Assembly (NCBI GenBank): GCA_947489425.1 | Contig: CANLDL010000003.1 | Location: 62,001 to 126,000, forward strand | DNA: 64,000 nucleotides | Reading direction: 5' to 3' | Source: an uncultured Pseudomonadales bacterium | GTDB taxonomy: Bacteria; Pseudomonadota; Gammaproteobacteria; Pseudomonadales; Cellvibrionaceae | Shown: positions 37,907 to 47,585 of the stretch, piece after piece | Numbering within the stretch: position 1 is the first letter of the stretch | Layout: every line of letters begins with the position of its first letter | Made by a program: the position numbers and the translations under genes | The notes under the pieces: model-generated | The model's input: only the letters and a program-made list of their open reading frames with translations | Told to the model about the DNA's origin: nothing | Database searches by the model: none

Positions 37907-39871
37907 CTACTTCTCTGGATAGTCCGTCCAACCACTCAACCAAGAATCATTTGTTGAGCTCGGCTCGATCGCCCCGGCATAATCTACCGTGTTATCCCAA
38001 AAACTCCCTCTAGGAAAAGCAACAGGCCCATTCTTAACCGGTGAATTAGCACGAGGGATAGCGTTAGGTCGCACTTGGTTTTGTGGCGGTAATAACAATG
38101 GGTTTACATCAAACAATATTGCTTTTTGCGAGCGTATAAACTCTTCTTCAATAAGTCCATTATCGTCATCTTTTTCATCAGAGAATATTTCACCATCTCT
38201 GCCTACATCATAAATAAAACTATGACTAAATTGTATTTCTCCACTGAGAGCAAGATCAGCAGTTACTTCGTCTCGAATGTCTAGAAACTCACCAGTGTGC
38301 CCCATGATAATAAAATTATGAAAACTCCCCGCTGTTCCTCTGCGTAAATTCATTGCTCGCTGGGGCTTTTGGGGGTTACTCGCGCCAATCATTGTCACGT
38401 TATACATTGTGGGGTTCGATCTTGGCTCAGCTTGATGGTCATCCTTCCAGTTATCCGCCTCAAAACCATTATCACCAGCATCATCGTATTGTTGTATCAC
38501 CATAAACTGTACGCGACCACTCCAGCCCATATCCCAATCGAGCGAATCGTCACGGGCACCTGTAATAACAATATTTTTTAAGTCTGCATTGCCACCAAAC
38601 ATCTCAATACCATCGTCATAGGCTCGATGTACTTGCACATGACTAACAACGGTTTCTCTACCACAACCGCCCATTGTTAAACCATTAAGCTCGTTATCTT
38701 TAAATACTTCAAGGCCTGCAAACTCTATACGCACATACTCGAGCACACCACAACTATCGCTATCGTTATTGCCACCAAACTGCCCACGCACATCATTTTT
38801 AGAAATACCTTCAATACTATTAATACCTTGATTGATCCTTGCATTTCCAAGCAATACTAAACCGCCCCAATCACCTCTCTCTCTTTCTCCTTCTGGTTTT
38901 GCGCTGGTAAATACAATAGGCGCATCTTTAGTGCCGTTAGCGTTAATTTTTGCATCTTTAGTTATAATCAACCCCGACTCAAACCCACCTTTAATCTGAG
39001 TGCCCGGCTCGATAGTCAAAATAGCATTACCCTCAACAAAAACAGGGCCACTTAAGACATAGCTCGTCTCGGCATACCACGTAGTATCAAAAGTAATAGC
39101 TCCAGACACGACAACTGTTGCTGGGCGATAGACATTAGGTTGGGCTAAGACGTTATCGGTATTTGCTTTGTTTTCAGTATAGTTGGAGTAGACACCAACA
39201 GATAATATTGTGAGGATAATTATGCCAGCGGCACTGGTACGCCAAAGCTTATTTTTTTTGTTAACACTGCTAGATTCAAATAGTACTTTTTTATCTTTTT
39301 CTTCACCAAAAATACTCTCAAATATCAGAAGTGATATGCGACTTTCTGCTACATATGTATCAACCAACCTGAGTTTTTCATGCTCTTTAATGTTACCGTT
39401 AATATCAAATAGTTTACGAAAGCTTCTTCGCAGCTCTGCTTCCCAGTAGATAGAGCCACTTTTACCTCGCGAGAGATATACATCTTTTTCTATATTAGTT
39501 TTTTCATCTGTTGTCAGTAATCCAACGCTCGCTTTATTATCTAGCTCCTCTCTATCTAAAAAAGTAAGGGCTCCCTTAGATAATTTACTCTCTAGTAAAT
39601 TGCGATAGCTCTTTGCACTTTCTCTATACCCTTCGGTTAAGTTATTTCGTCTTATCAGTTTATTAAGATCGCCAACAACATTGCGCAATGTGGCGTCACC
39701 TTGCGTAGTAGCAATATTAATATACTTATCTAATTCATCTGGGTTTTCTACTAAATCAAAAAAGAATATATCATCACCGACCACTCTCTTATATTCTTTA
39801 ATAAAGGTCCATAACTTTAGCCTTAAGCTATTATCCAAAATGCATTCCCCATCAATTATTTTTTCTGGCAC
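37907..39871 (-). CDS. Membrane-anchored protein with a beta-helix-like ectodomain, unknown
   Basis: A 654-residue protein with an unusual layout. Residues 1 to about 205 are a charged, helical, presumably cytoplasmic domain I do not recognise. Residues 212-229 form one membrane helix. About 245-640 resemble secreted right-handed beta-helix proteins (LTIEPGTQIKGG, DAPIVFTSAKPEG, RGDWGGLVLLGNA, AYDDGIEMFGGNADLKN). There is no signal peptide before the cytoplasmic domain, so the topology is N-in, C-out. It starts at GTG 39871. A 9-bp palindrome lies upstream at 39906-39929. Confidence 0.75.
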   Translation of the reverse strand: MPEKIIDGECILDNSLRLKLWTFIKEYKRVVGDDIFFFDLVENPDELDKYINIATTQGDATLRNVVGDLNKLIRRNNLTEGYRESAKSYRNLLESKLSKGALTFLDREELDNKASVGLLTTDEKTNIEKDVYLSRGKSGSIYWEAELRRSFRKLFDINGNIKEHEKLRLVDTYVAESRISLLIFESIFGEEKDKKVLFESSSVNKKNKLWRTSAAGIIILTILSVGVYSNYTENKANTDNVLAQPNVYRPATVVVSGAITFDTTWYAETSYVLSGPVFVEGNAILTIEPGTQIKGGFESGLIITKDAKINANGTKDAPIVFTSAKPEGERERGDWGGLVLLGNARINQGINSIEGISKNDVRGQFGGNNDSDSCGVLEYVRIEFAGLEVFKDNELNGLTMGGCGRETVVSHVQVHRAYDDGIEMFGGNADLKNIVITGARDDSLDWDMGWSGRVQFMVIQQYDDAGDNGFEADNWKDDHQAEPRSNPTMYNVTMIGASNPQKPQRAMNLRRGTAGSFHNFIIMGHTGEFLDIRDEVTADLALSGEIQFSHSFIYDVGRDGEIFSDEKDDDNGLIEEEFIRSQKAILFDVNPLLLPPQNQVRPNAIPRANSPVKNGPVAFPRGSFWDNTVDYAGAIEPSSTNDSWLSGWTDYPEK

Positions 39872-39905
39872 AGCGCGCTGCTTGCACCATGAATCGGAGA
39901 ATCAT

Positions 39906-39929
39906 ATTATTTCAGTATTATGAAATAAT
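39906..39929. promoter_or_regulatory. Perfect palindrome, possible operator
   Basis: ATTATTTCA and TGAAATAAT separated by 6 bp, between the divergent membrane-protein and MFS genes. It may be an operator, but AT-rich palindromes can occur by chance. Confidence 0.35.
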
Positions 39930-40066
39930 TATTACAAGTGAATATAAAAGAGTGTTATGAAAATAAAAACTTGATCTAAACTCTTAGCTGGGACGTAAGG
40001 GCTAACACACTTAAAGAATAGACTCACAGCCTCATATATTAGAACGTTACGAAGGATATAAGCCCA

Positions 40067-41359
40067 TTGAAGCTATCGCTCACTACACTCTCAGCATACG
40101 GCTTTCTATCATTCCCTCTGGCTGCTGCTTTTATTACCTTACAGGTTATTATTCCAACCCACTATGCCAATATCACAAACCTTAGTTTATCGACTATTGG
40201 CGGCATTATTTTAATTGCACGCCTGTGGGATACGGTTACTGACCCTGTCGTCGGAATATTGTCCGACCGCACCCCCCAACACTTGGGCAGAAGGAAAATA
40301 TGGATCTATATAAGCCTTCCCTTAATCGGCTTATCGACCTACTTCTTATTTAACCCACAAGCAGACACTAGCAGCACTTATTTATTACTTTGGACACTGG
40401 CTATTTATGTTGTAGGTACAATGGCAATAGTGCCTATGAGCGCATGGGGGGCCGAATTATCTCAAGATTATAAAGAGCGCAGCCGCATTACTGGCGCACG
40501 AGCAGTTTTTGGCCTACTCGGGACATTAACGGCTTTATTCATATTGGCTCTATTAAGTGAAGGAGAAGCAGGTAACTTAAGCAATAGCCTTGCAAGCATC
40601 ACCCTGCTGGTATCAATAAGTCTGGTGATTGCTGGGCTTTTTCTCAGAAAAATACCCGATAACAACACGATCAAAGTGCCCAAGGCGCAGTTTAGAGAAG
40701 CCCTACAACTCATTAAAACGCCATCCCCCTTTCGAACACTGCTATCTAGCTTTTTAAGTAACAGTATTGCCAATGCAATACCGGCCACTTTATTTTTATT
40801 CTATGCCACGCATGTGCTCTTAGCACCTGAGTACATAGGGCCTCTACTCATTCTCTATTTTATTTGTTCAGCGATTTCAGTGCCTTTTTGGACAAAGCTT
40901 GCCAGTAGAGTGGGGAAATATAAGGCATGGCAATATTCTATTATTATTGCTTGTAGCTTTTTTATCTGGACACCTTTTTTGGGGCCAGAAACTTTATGGA
41001 TTTTTGTCATCATTGTTATTGGTACAGGGTTTACCACGGGTTGCGACTTATTTATCCCCTCCTCAATGAATGGAGATCTTATTGAATGGGATAGCGCAAC
41101 AACGGGTTATAAAAGGCCAGGCCTATTCTTTGCACTATGGGGAACAACCACGAAACTTGCTTTCGCTCTAGCTATTGGACTAGCATTCCCACTATTAGAT
41201 GTCTTCGGGTTCAACCCTAATACAACAAATACGAATGCTGAATTATCAGCACTCGCGTGGATTTACGGGCTGCCATGCATTATCTTCAAGGTTATGGCTT
41301 TAATAGGCATGAGGAACTACCCTATCACCGAGTCACATTATGCTACACTCGTTAAATAA
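40067..41359 (+). CDS. MFS/GPH family sugar-cation symporter
   Basis: A 430-residue transporter with about twelve membrane segments. The glycoside-pentoside-hexuronide signature is recognisable: RLWDTVTDPVVGILSDRTPQHLGRRKIW and AWGAELSQDYKERSRITGARA. Probably cation-coupled uptake of a sugar or a related solute. It starts at TTG 40067 with GAAGGAT upstream. Confidence 0.85.
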   Translation: MKLSLTTLSAYGFLSFPLAAAFITLQVIIPTHYANITNLSLSTIGGIILIARLWDTVTDPVVGILSDRTPQHLGRRKIWIYISLPLIGLSTYFLFNPQADTSSTYLLLWTLAIYVVGTMAIVPMSAWGAELSQDYKERSRITGARAVFGLLGTLTALFILALLSEGEAGNLSNSLASITLLVSISLVIAGLFLRKIPDNNTIKVPKAQFREALQLIKTPSPFRTLLSSFLSNSIANAIPATLFLFYATHVLLAPEYIGPLLILYFICSAISVPFWTKLASRVGKYKAWQYSIIIACSFFIWTPFLGPETLWIFVIIVIGTGFTTGCDLFIPSSMNGDLIEWDSATTGYKRPGLFFALWGTTTKLAFALAIGLAFPLLDVFGFNPNTTNTNAELSALAWIYGLPCIIFKVMALIGMRNYPITESHYATLVK

Positions 41360-41537
41360 CCCCATAATATAAGGCAAACAAATAACTAAATATACTAAGC
41401 CCTACCATAACTAATACAATTACCCCCATTAGCACCCATGGTCTAAAGGGTTTTCTGTCTATTTGATGATTAGGCCGGCTCAAATAAGAATCAACTCTCG
41501 CTTGATCTTCTGAGCTTAACGTATTTTTTTTATTCAT
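41352..41537 (-). CDS. DUF3094 family protein
   Basis: A 61-residue protein with a charged N-terminus (SSEDQARVDSYL), the conserved RKPFRPW segment and one membrane helix (VLMGVIVLVMVGLSIFSYLF). It matches DUF3094. It overlaps the MFS gene end by 8 bp on the opposite strand. Confidence 0.8.
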   Translation of the reverse strand: MNKKNTLSSEDQARVDSYLSRPNHQIDRKPFRPWVLMGVIVLVMVGLSIFSYLFALYYGVI

Positions 41538-41623
41538 TTTACTAACCTTAAACTATACTTTAGCGTACGACTATAATCACAAATACTACCATTATCTACG
41601 TTCAGATCAAAAGCGACTTAAAT

Positions 41624-43594
41624 ATGTCAGACAAAAAGCCATCACTTGAAAACAACGACTTCCTAATAGGGGAAAACGGTGCTTTTAACTGGGATTTTGA
41701 AAAGGGGTATTTCCAGTGTTTTGGTACTGAGCAAATTATCATCTCTACCGACCCAGACCTTAAGGATATATTGGCCCCGATAGCCGACGAGATGGGTGTC
41801 GACTTATTTCGGCTGATTGTCGCAAATGCTTCAATTCGTAGCACCAACAAAGACTATAAAGAAGTCATAGCCTCGGGTTCGCAACCCTTTGAAGAAGGGT
41901 TTGCCACATGGGGACAAATAGCCGCATTAACTGGTTGGGGTAGTATTAAATTAACAGAGTACGAACCTGAAAGTTGCCATGCGATTATCACCATAGATAA
42001 TCCGTGGGAACTCCGCCTGCAAAAGAATTTACCAAAATACAAACACTGGGGATGTCCATTTTTACTCGGAAAAATGATTGGTATTTTTGAACAAGCTTTT
42101 GGGCAAAACTGTTGGGCAAAAGATACCTACGAATTTCTAAGCAATGGCACTTCTCAAGTTATATTAACTATTTATGCCTCCACAAAAACAACCTATAACG
42201 AATTAGAAAAGTGCCGTCAAAGAAAACTATCCAAACACGAGAAAGAATTAGAAAAAGAAATAGAAGAAAAAACAATTAAACTCAAAGAATCTAATCGCAT
42301 TCTTAAAAACATTACCCACCTTGACTTTCTGACCAACCTAAAGAACCGACGCAGCCTTGAAGAAACACTGCTTGACATAAAAGAAAATAACTCGTGGAAT
42401 GCACACACATTAATGTTTGTAGATCTCGATCAGTTTAAAGTAATCAATGATACTTGCGGACACTTAGCAGGAGATCGCCTACTAAGCTTAGTTGGTGAGC
42501 GCTTGTCTTTTTGTATTAGCGACTCTTATGACGACGAAAAATATGCAGTTTATCGCTACGGCGGTGATGAATTTGCCATACTGTTAAACGAACACAACAA
42601 GACTAAATCAATAACCCTAGCAAAGAAGATCAACGAAATTGTTAGCAATATCCTATTTAGCTGGGAAAATAAAGTATATGAAATAAACTGCAGTATCGGC
42701 ATCGCACAATTAGACGCAATAGAGCCCGGTGTTGATAATGCAATTATCACCGCAGATAACGCCTGCTATCAAGCCAAAAAGAACGGCAAAAACCAATTTT
42801 ATTTTGCGGAGCAAGACAACCCATTTATTGAAAGTCGATTAGTAGAAATGAATTGGATACATAGAGTAAAAGATGCGATCAAGCACGATCTCTTTGTACC
42901 TCACTTCCAATTGCTACGCCCGCTAGATACAAGCAATAAAAAAATATCGCTAGAAGCTTTAATTCGCATGAAAGGCAAAGATGACAAATTAATCATGCCA
43001 ACTAAATTTTTATCTGCTGCAGAAAACTATGATGTAATTTTTGAAGTTGACTGCTGGATGATTAACGATATATGCAAGAAAATCAAGCAACTAGGCGAAA
43101 AGGCAGATCAGATTGAATCTATTGCTATTAATCTTTCAGGCAATACGCTCTCGAACCCAAAAATTGGGCAATTTATAGAAAAATGCTTTAAGCGTTACGA
43201 AACAGACACATCAAAAATATGTTTTGAAATAACAGAAACACATATGATGACTAATATTGATATTGCTCAAACACTGTTAGATCGACTACAGAAATATGGA
43301 TGCACAATATCACTAGATGATTTTGGCGCAGGCATGTCGTCTTTTGGCTACCTAAAAAAACTACCTATTGATAAGATCAAAATAGATGGTAGTTTTGTCA
43401 AGAATATGGACAACTCTCTAGTAGACTACACCTTTGTTGAATCAATAACCAATGTAGCTAGAGCAATGGGTATTAAAACAGTGGCTGAATTTGTTGAGAA
43501 TGAGCGCATTGTAGAACTGCTTAGCGACATCAATGTTGATTACTTGCAAGGCTATCATATAGAAAAACCCAAGCCTTGGAGCTTTTACTTCTAA
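41624..43594 (+). CDS. GGDEF-EAL cyclic-di-GMP protein with V4R-like N-terminus
   Basis: A 656-residue protein. Residues about 10-190 resemble a V4R-type ligand-binding domain (ESCHAIITIDNPWELRLQ, then HWGCPFLLGKMIGIFEQAFG), which binds hydrophobic molecules. A coiled coil covers 192-230. GGDEF is intact (313-317) but there is no RxxD inhibitory site five residues before it. The EAL domain has EAL (444-446), SGN, ETH and DDFGAG with KIDGSF, so it could be active. No signal peptide or membrane segment. It lies immediately before the aryl polyene cluster. Confidence 0.85.
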   Translation: MSDKKPSLENNDFLIGENGAFNWDFEKGYFQCFGTEQIIISTDPDLKDILAPIADEMGVDLFRLIVANASIRSTNKDYKEVIASGSQPFEEGFATWGQIAALTGWGSIKLTEYEPESCHAIITIDNPWELRLQKNLPKYKHWGCPFLLGKMIGIFEQAFGQNCWAKDTYEFLSNGTSQVILTIYASTKTTYNELEKCRQRKLSKHEKELEKEIEEKTIKLKESNRILKNITHLDFLTNLKNRRSLEETLLDIKENNSWNAHTLMFVDLDQFKVINDTCGHLAGDRLLSLVGERLSFCISDSYDDEKYAVYRYGGDEFAILLNEHNKTKSITLAKKINEIVSNILFSWENKVYEINCSIGIAQLDAIEPGVDNAIITADNACYQAKKNGKNQFYFAEQDNPFIESRLVEMNWIHRVKDAIKHDLFVPHFQLLRPLDTSNKKISLEALIRMKGKDDKLIMPTKFLSAAENYDVIFEVDCWMINDICKKIKQLGEKADQIESIAINLSGNTLSNPKIGQFIEKCFKRYETDTSKICFEITETHMMTNIDIAQTLLDRLQKYGCTISLDDFGAGMSSFGYLKKLPIDKIKIDGSFVKNMDNSLVDYTFVESITNVARAMGIKTVAEFVENERIVELLSDINVDYLQGYHIEKPKPWSFYF

Positions 43595-43597
43595 TTA

Positions 43598-43625
43598 AAG
43601 GTAAATTTGGCTTTACTTGCCTTTT
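43598..43625. terminator. Hairpin between convergent genes
   Basis: AAAGGTAAA pairs with TTTACTTGCCTTT with a small bulge, between the GGDEF-EAL gene and the first leftward gene of the pigment cluster. Confidence 0.4.
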
Positions 43626-45046
43626 ATTAGTGATTGATAACATTCCTTAAGCTTAGATACAGGTAACTTACCGCTATCATGCCTTGGCAAAGAATCTACT
43701 TTAATAATAGGGCGAGGAATAAATGCATCATCTAGGTGCTTTTTTAAGTACGCTCTTAGTTTATAAACATCAATATGATCAGGCAGCACAACAAGGGCGG
43801 CTAATCGGCCAACATTCAAGTCCGTTTCTGGAGCAAAAATAACGCCATCAATTAATTCCGAAAATTTTAACAAGGTATTATTAATTTCCTGTAAAGAACC
43901 TCGCTTACCGGCTATATCTATCATATCGCTCGAGCGCCCTTTTAATACGAAACAAGAATCACTCTCTATGATAATTTCATCGGAAATTTCTATCCTTTCC
44001 GGCAAATATCTCGTGCTTGCAAATACTTTATTGCCCTGCGAAGGCTCAAAATTTATTCCTGGAAATAGATGCCAAACATGACTGTGAGCAGTCTCGCGCG
44101 AAGCCATTGATCCTATCTCACTGCAACCATACACTTCTCGCAGTTTTGCAGAAAACAACGACTCAACATCAGCGGCCAACTCTTTACTTAAAGGGGACGT
44201 GGCACATAATATTAAATCTACTGGCAAGCTATTACCAAAGTATCCAGTTGTATTTGATTTCACCAAGGCGCGCAAATGAATGGGAGACGATACCAACATT
44301 TTAGGTGTTGGCAACCTAGCAAGGGCGTCGTAAATATCTTGAGGAAATAATGGTTTGATATCTGCCACACACACTTCTACAAATAGTGGTAATAATATAG
44401 ATGTCTCCAAACCCCACATATGCTGTGGCGGCACCGTTGCCAACTGGTAATGTAACTTATGGTTCTCGCACAACATATTTGCCGCGTTGATTTGGCTACT
44501 TTCGACAATAGTTTGCCAACTCTTTTTATTAGGCTTGGATTCCCCCGTGGAGCCAGAGGTAAAAGAAATTGCCGCCAAGTGGTCCAATAATATGTCGGGA
44601 ATAGACGATACTTTATTATCGCTATTAAAATCAGCCTCTAAAACATTTATTGACAAGTAATCAGCGACGGAACTTTCTTGCTCTGTATCAGTGGGAGTCT
44701 CAAAGCTAGTCTCATTGACATAGCCATCGTGCAACACATAAGTGTCACTGTATTTTTCGAACAACCATTCTTGAGTTGCCATTTTTTTATTAGGTGGCAG
44801 CAAATTAGTTTGTGCTTTTAAAATAACAGCACAAAATGAGACCATAAAAAAATAACGATTTTCACATAGATTGATTGCAAAACGTTGATCAGGTAGGAGA
44901 TTGGCAACAGTGTGGACATGCGCCAAAAATTGCCGCCCTGTCACTTGTGTACCTAACTCTATAGGAGAATTACGATCTAACACGATAGCCATTGGGCTAT
45001 CTAATGGCCGGCTAGTTAAAGCAATACTATTCTCGACGTCATCCAT
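43613..45046 (-). CDS. Aryl polyene starter AMP ligase (ApeH-like)
   Basis: A 477-residue acyl-CoA-synthetase-type adenylate-forming enzyme that would activate the hydroxybenzoate starter and load it on an acyl carrier protein. The P-loop reads ISFTSGSTGESKPNKKSW; later motifs are REVYGCSEIGSM and the hinge KGRSSDMIDIAGKRGSL, with the final catalytic Lys in SGKLPVSKL. It sits 27 bp from the carrier protein gene. Gene order and length match known aryl polyene clusters. Confidence 0.85.
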   Translation of the reverse strand: MDDVENSIALTSRPLDSPMAIVLDRNSPIELGTQVTGRQFLAHVHTVANLLPDQRFAINLCENRYFFMVSFCAVILKAQTNLLPPNKKMATQEWLFEKYSDTYVLHDGYVNETSFETPTDTEQESSVADYLSINVLEADFNSDNKVSSIPDILLDHLAAISFTSGSTGESKPNKKSWQTIVESSQINAANMLCENHKLHYQLATVPPQHMWGLETSILLPLFVEVCVADIKPLFPQDIYDALARLPTPKMLVSSPIHLRALVKSNTTGYFGNSLPVDLILCATSPLSKELAADVESLFSAKLREVYGCSEIGSMASRETAHSHVWHLFPGINFEPSQGNKVFASTRYLPERIEISDEIIIESDSCFVLKGRSSDMIDIAGKRGSLQEINNTLLKFSELIDGVIFAPETDLNVGRLAALVVLPDHIDVYKLRAYLKKHLDDAFIPRPIIKVDSLPRHDSGKLPVSKLKECYQSLIKGK

Positions 45047-45073
45047 GATCTAAATACTGAAACTCAATGGCAG

Positions 45074-45340
45074 TTACCCTTTATTCGCCTCGATATACTG
45101 GGTGAGGCTTTTAAGTGTAGAAAATGCTTCTCTAGTTGATTCATCTTCCGCCTTAACCTGCACGCCATATTCTTGAGAGATTGCCAAAGCAATTTCGAGA
45201 GCATCGATAGAATCTAGCCCTAAACCATCACCAAATAGCAGCTCATCAGGCTCTATATCTTTGGCCTCTATATCTTCTAGATTCAATGCTTCGACCAGTA
45301 ATTCAGCCATTTTTAACTCAGCAGGTGATTGCAGTGCCAC
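45074..45340 (-). CDS. Acyl carrier protein 1 of the aryl polyene cluster
   Basis: About 88 residues with the phosphopantetheine Ser in GLGLDSIDALEIAL. I start at GTG 45340, where homology begins; an in-frame ATG at 45430 would add about 30 residues without carrier protein similarity. It pairs with the AMP ligase downstream. Confidence 0.85.
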   Translation of the reverse strand: MALQSPAELKMAELLVEALNLEDIEAKDIEPDELLFGDGLGLDSIDALEIALAISQEYGVQVKAEDESTREAFSTLKSLTQYIEANKG

Positions 45341-45522
45341 GTTCTCTAAACCTCGATATGTTAGTTGCTTTATTTTTAAGGGTGTGTAGTTTAAACTAAC
45401 TCGCTTGTATAAATAACCCGCTAAAGCCATATTATTTGTCACAATATGCTATATAAATGTTGTAGATTCACGCCGGTGAGTCGATCAATATTGTTGATTG
45501 GCCCCTTATATCACCCAAAAAT

Positions 45523-46506
45523 ATGCTAAACGACCCACAATATAACCTAGTCATCTCCGGCTATTTAAATAACCACCTTTCTGATGAGCCAGTAGAACAA
45601 CTCATCGAACACCCAAACACATTAATGCTATTACCCTACGGCACTGAATGCACCCCTGGACCTCTAGGTATTATTAATAGTGGTTTATCATCGCTTAATA
45701 GCCAAATAATGACCGAGGTTTGGACAGTAGATGATAATGTAGAGAGAGGTGTAACTGGCAGATGCCACTGGAACAAAACAGATTCAATGATTGCCGCTGC
45801 TATCTGGCTAACTAAAGAACAGTGTCTAAACATCCAAAAGTCAACGGAAGCAGCATACATAGAACTGCTAGAGTTTTTAAAAATAAAAGGCTACCCAAGT
45901 CCATTTAGATTTTGGAACTATATTCCCAATATTAATGAAGGGAATGGGGATGCGGAGCAATATAAGTTATTCTGCACAGGGCGGTTAGCCGCCTTCGAAC
46001 AATCAGGTATGTCAGCAGAAGAGTACCCCTCTGCATCTGCATTAGGCCACCACTCTGAGGGCGCCGTTTTTTATGTTTTAGCGGCAAAACAGGCGGGAAC
46101 ACATTACCGTAATTCATTACAAGTCAATGCTTTTCAGTACCCACGCGAATATGGCCCAAGCAGCCCGTCATTTTCGCGCGCAACAGAGCTAACTATCAAT
46201 GGGCAAAATCTATTTTTGATCTCTGGAACAGCGAGTATTATTGGCCACAAAACTATTGCTGAGGGCGATTTAACCGGTCAAGTCAATACCACTATAAAAA
46301 ACATTAATCATTTACTCACAACAAAACGTCAGCAAGATAAGAACATAAATATTATCTCTGCTAAGGTTTATCTACGTTTTGCTAACGACCTAGAGATTGC
46401 ACAAACACTTCTAGAAGAAGCTTTTCCAACCACCGAGATAGTGTTTACTCTGGCGGATATTTGTCGGGCCAACCTATTGGTCGAAGTGGAATGTTTTTGT
46501 GGATAA
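45523..46506 (+). CDS. xanB2: Chorismatase (XanB2-type), 3-/4-hydroxybenzoate synthase
   Basis: A 327-residue chorismatase of the FkbO/Hyg5/XanB2 superfamily. In Xanthomonas, XanB2 converts chorismate to 3- and 4-hydroxybenzoate, the starter of xanthomonadin. Diagnostic segments are PFRFWNYIPNIN, RLAAFEQSG, SALGHHSEGAVFYVLA and the NAFQYPREYGPSSPSFSRAT active-site region with SGTASIIGH. It is divergent from the carrier protein and AMP ligase genes and heads the rightward block. Its stop overlaps the acyltransferase start by 8 bp. Confidence 0.87.
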   Translation: MLNDPQYNLVISGYLNNHLSDEPVEQLIEHPNTLMLLPYGTECTPGPLGIINSGLSSLNSQIMTEVWTVDDNVERGVTGRCHWNKTDSMIAAAIWLTKEQCLNIQKSTEAAYIELLEFLKIKGYPSPFRFWNYIPNINEGNGDAEQYKLFCTGRLAAFEQSGMSAEEYPSASALGHHSEGAVFYVLAAKQAGTHYRNSLQVNAFQYPREYGPSSPSFSRATELTINGQNLFLISGTASIIGHKTIAEGDLTGQVNTTIKNINHLLTTKRQQDKNINIISAKVYLRFANDLEIAQTLLEEAFPTTEIVFTLADICRANLLVEVECFCG

Positions 46507-47332
46507 CTACAATAATATAGAATCATTGCCGCTTGGCGCTAAAAGCCATCCAGCCAATACGCTGTATAGAGCACTAGGCACTGCACTTTGCTATGCCCTA
46601 TTTGGCTTGGGCGCACCCGTCGTAAGCATAATATTACCTCTGATTAGTATCATGCCGGTAAGTCCCTCACAAAAAAAGCAATGGACACGTGCCATCATTA
46701 GCAAAAGCTGCATGTTTTACCTCAACACTATGAAGGCACTAAGCCTGTTGACTTATTCTATTAAGCCAACGGCAACCATTGCCCCAAAAGGCAAAATAAT
46801 TATCGCTAATCACCCATCATTACTCGATGCTTTTTTTATTTTGGGTATGTGTAACAATTTGTGTTGCATCACGAAAAGTACTTTATGGAAGAATCCATTC
46901 ACTGCATTAATTGTGCGTATGGCAGACTACATTCCTAATAACTGCGAAGATTTTATTCAACAGGCTCAAAAAAGACTTAATAACGGAGAAAATATACTTA
47001 TTTTTCCAGAGGGTACACGCAATTATTACGACGACCAATTAGACTTTAAACGTGGTGCTGCTAACCTTGCAATATTGACTGAGAGTGACATCGTGCCAAT
47101 CCTGATTAAGTGCACTCCTCGCGCCATGCAAAAAGGCGAAAAGTTCTATAGTATTCCAGCAATTGCCCCCCTTTTCTCTTTCGATGTATTAAAAACGATA
47201 GAAACAAAAAAGCATATTAAAATGGACTCGCCAAAAACATTACAATACCGGCAACTGACTCGATATCTTATCGACCTCTATCGCCCTCATTTAACAAAAA
47301 CTGAGCTATTAAAGTCATCAGACGCCGCATAG
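46499..47332 (+). CDS. 1-acylglycerol-3-phosphate acyltransferase-like (PlsC family)
   Basis: A 277-residue PlsC-family enzyme with an N-terminal membrane region (about 26-48). Acyltransferase motifs are IIIANHPSLLDAFF (NHxSxxD type) and IFPEGTRNY. In aryl polyene clusters, such enzymes are thought to join the polyene acid to a lipid or glycerol backbone. Overlaps the chorismatase gene; 9 bp before the next carrier protein. Confidence 0.85.
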   Translation: MDNYNNIESLPLGAKSHPANTLYRALGTALCYALFGLGAPVVSIILPLISIMPVSPSQKKQWTRAIISKSCMFYLNTMKALSLLTYSIKPTATIAPKGKIIIANHPSLLDAFFILGMCNNLCCITKSTLWKNPFTALIVRMADYIPNNCEDFIQQAQKRLNNGENILIFPEGTRNYYDDQLDFKRGAANLAILTESDIVPILIKCTPRAMQKGEKFYSIPAIAPLFSFDVLKTIETKKHIKMDSPKTLQYRQLTRYLIDLYRPHLTKTELLKSSDAA

Positions 47333-47341
47333 AATAATAAT

Positions 47342-47584
47342 ATGAAAAAAAATAGAACCGAAGTTGAAGAATATATAAAAGAAATATTAGTCGAGCTATT
47401 TGAGATCGATAAAGAAGAGCTAAAGCCAGAAGCTAAGCTTTATGAGGATCTAGATATTGACAGTATTGACGCTGTAGAGATGCTGATCGAAATTAAAAAA
47501 ACAATCAAAGAAGACATCAACCCCGAACAGTTCAGCGACGCAAAAACCTTACAAGACATCGTAGATATAGTTATACAGTTGTAA
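47342..47584 (+). CDS. Acyl carrier protein 2 of the aryl polyene cluster
   Basis: An 80-residue carrier protein with the Ser in DLDIDSIDAVEMLI. Acidic and helical. ATG 47342 is immediately after the acyltransferase; the thioesterase gene follows after 1 bp. Confidence 0.9.
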   Translation: MKKNRTEVEEYIKEILVELFEIDKEELKPEAKLYEDLDIDSIDAVEMLIEIKKTIKEDINPEQFSDAKTLQDIVDIVIQL

Positions 47585-47585
47585 C

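Noticed and set aside
42217..42408. Minus-strand Ser/Phe-rich ORF inside the GGDEF-EAL gene
   Set aside because: Low complexity shadow of the coiled-coil region, no start signal.
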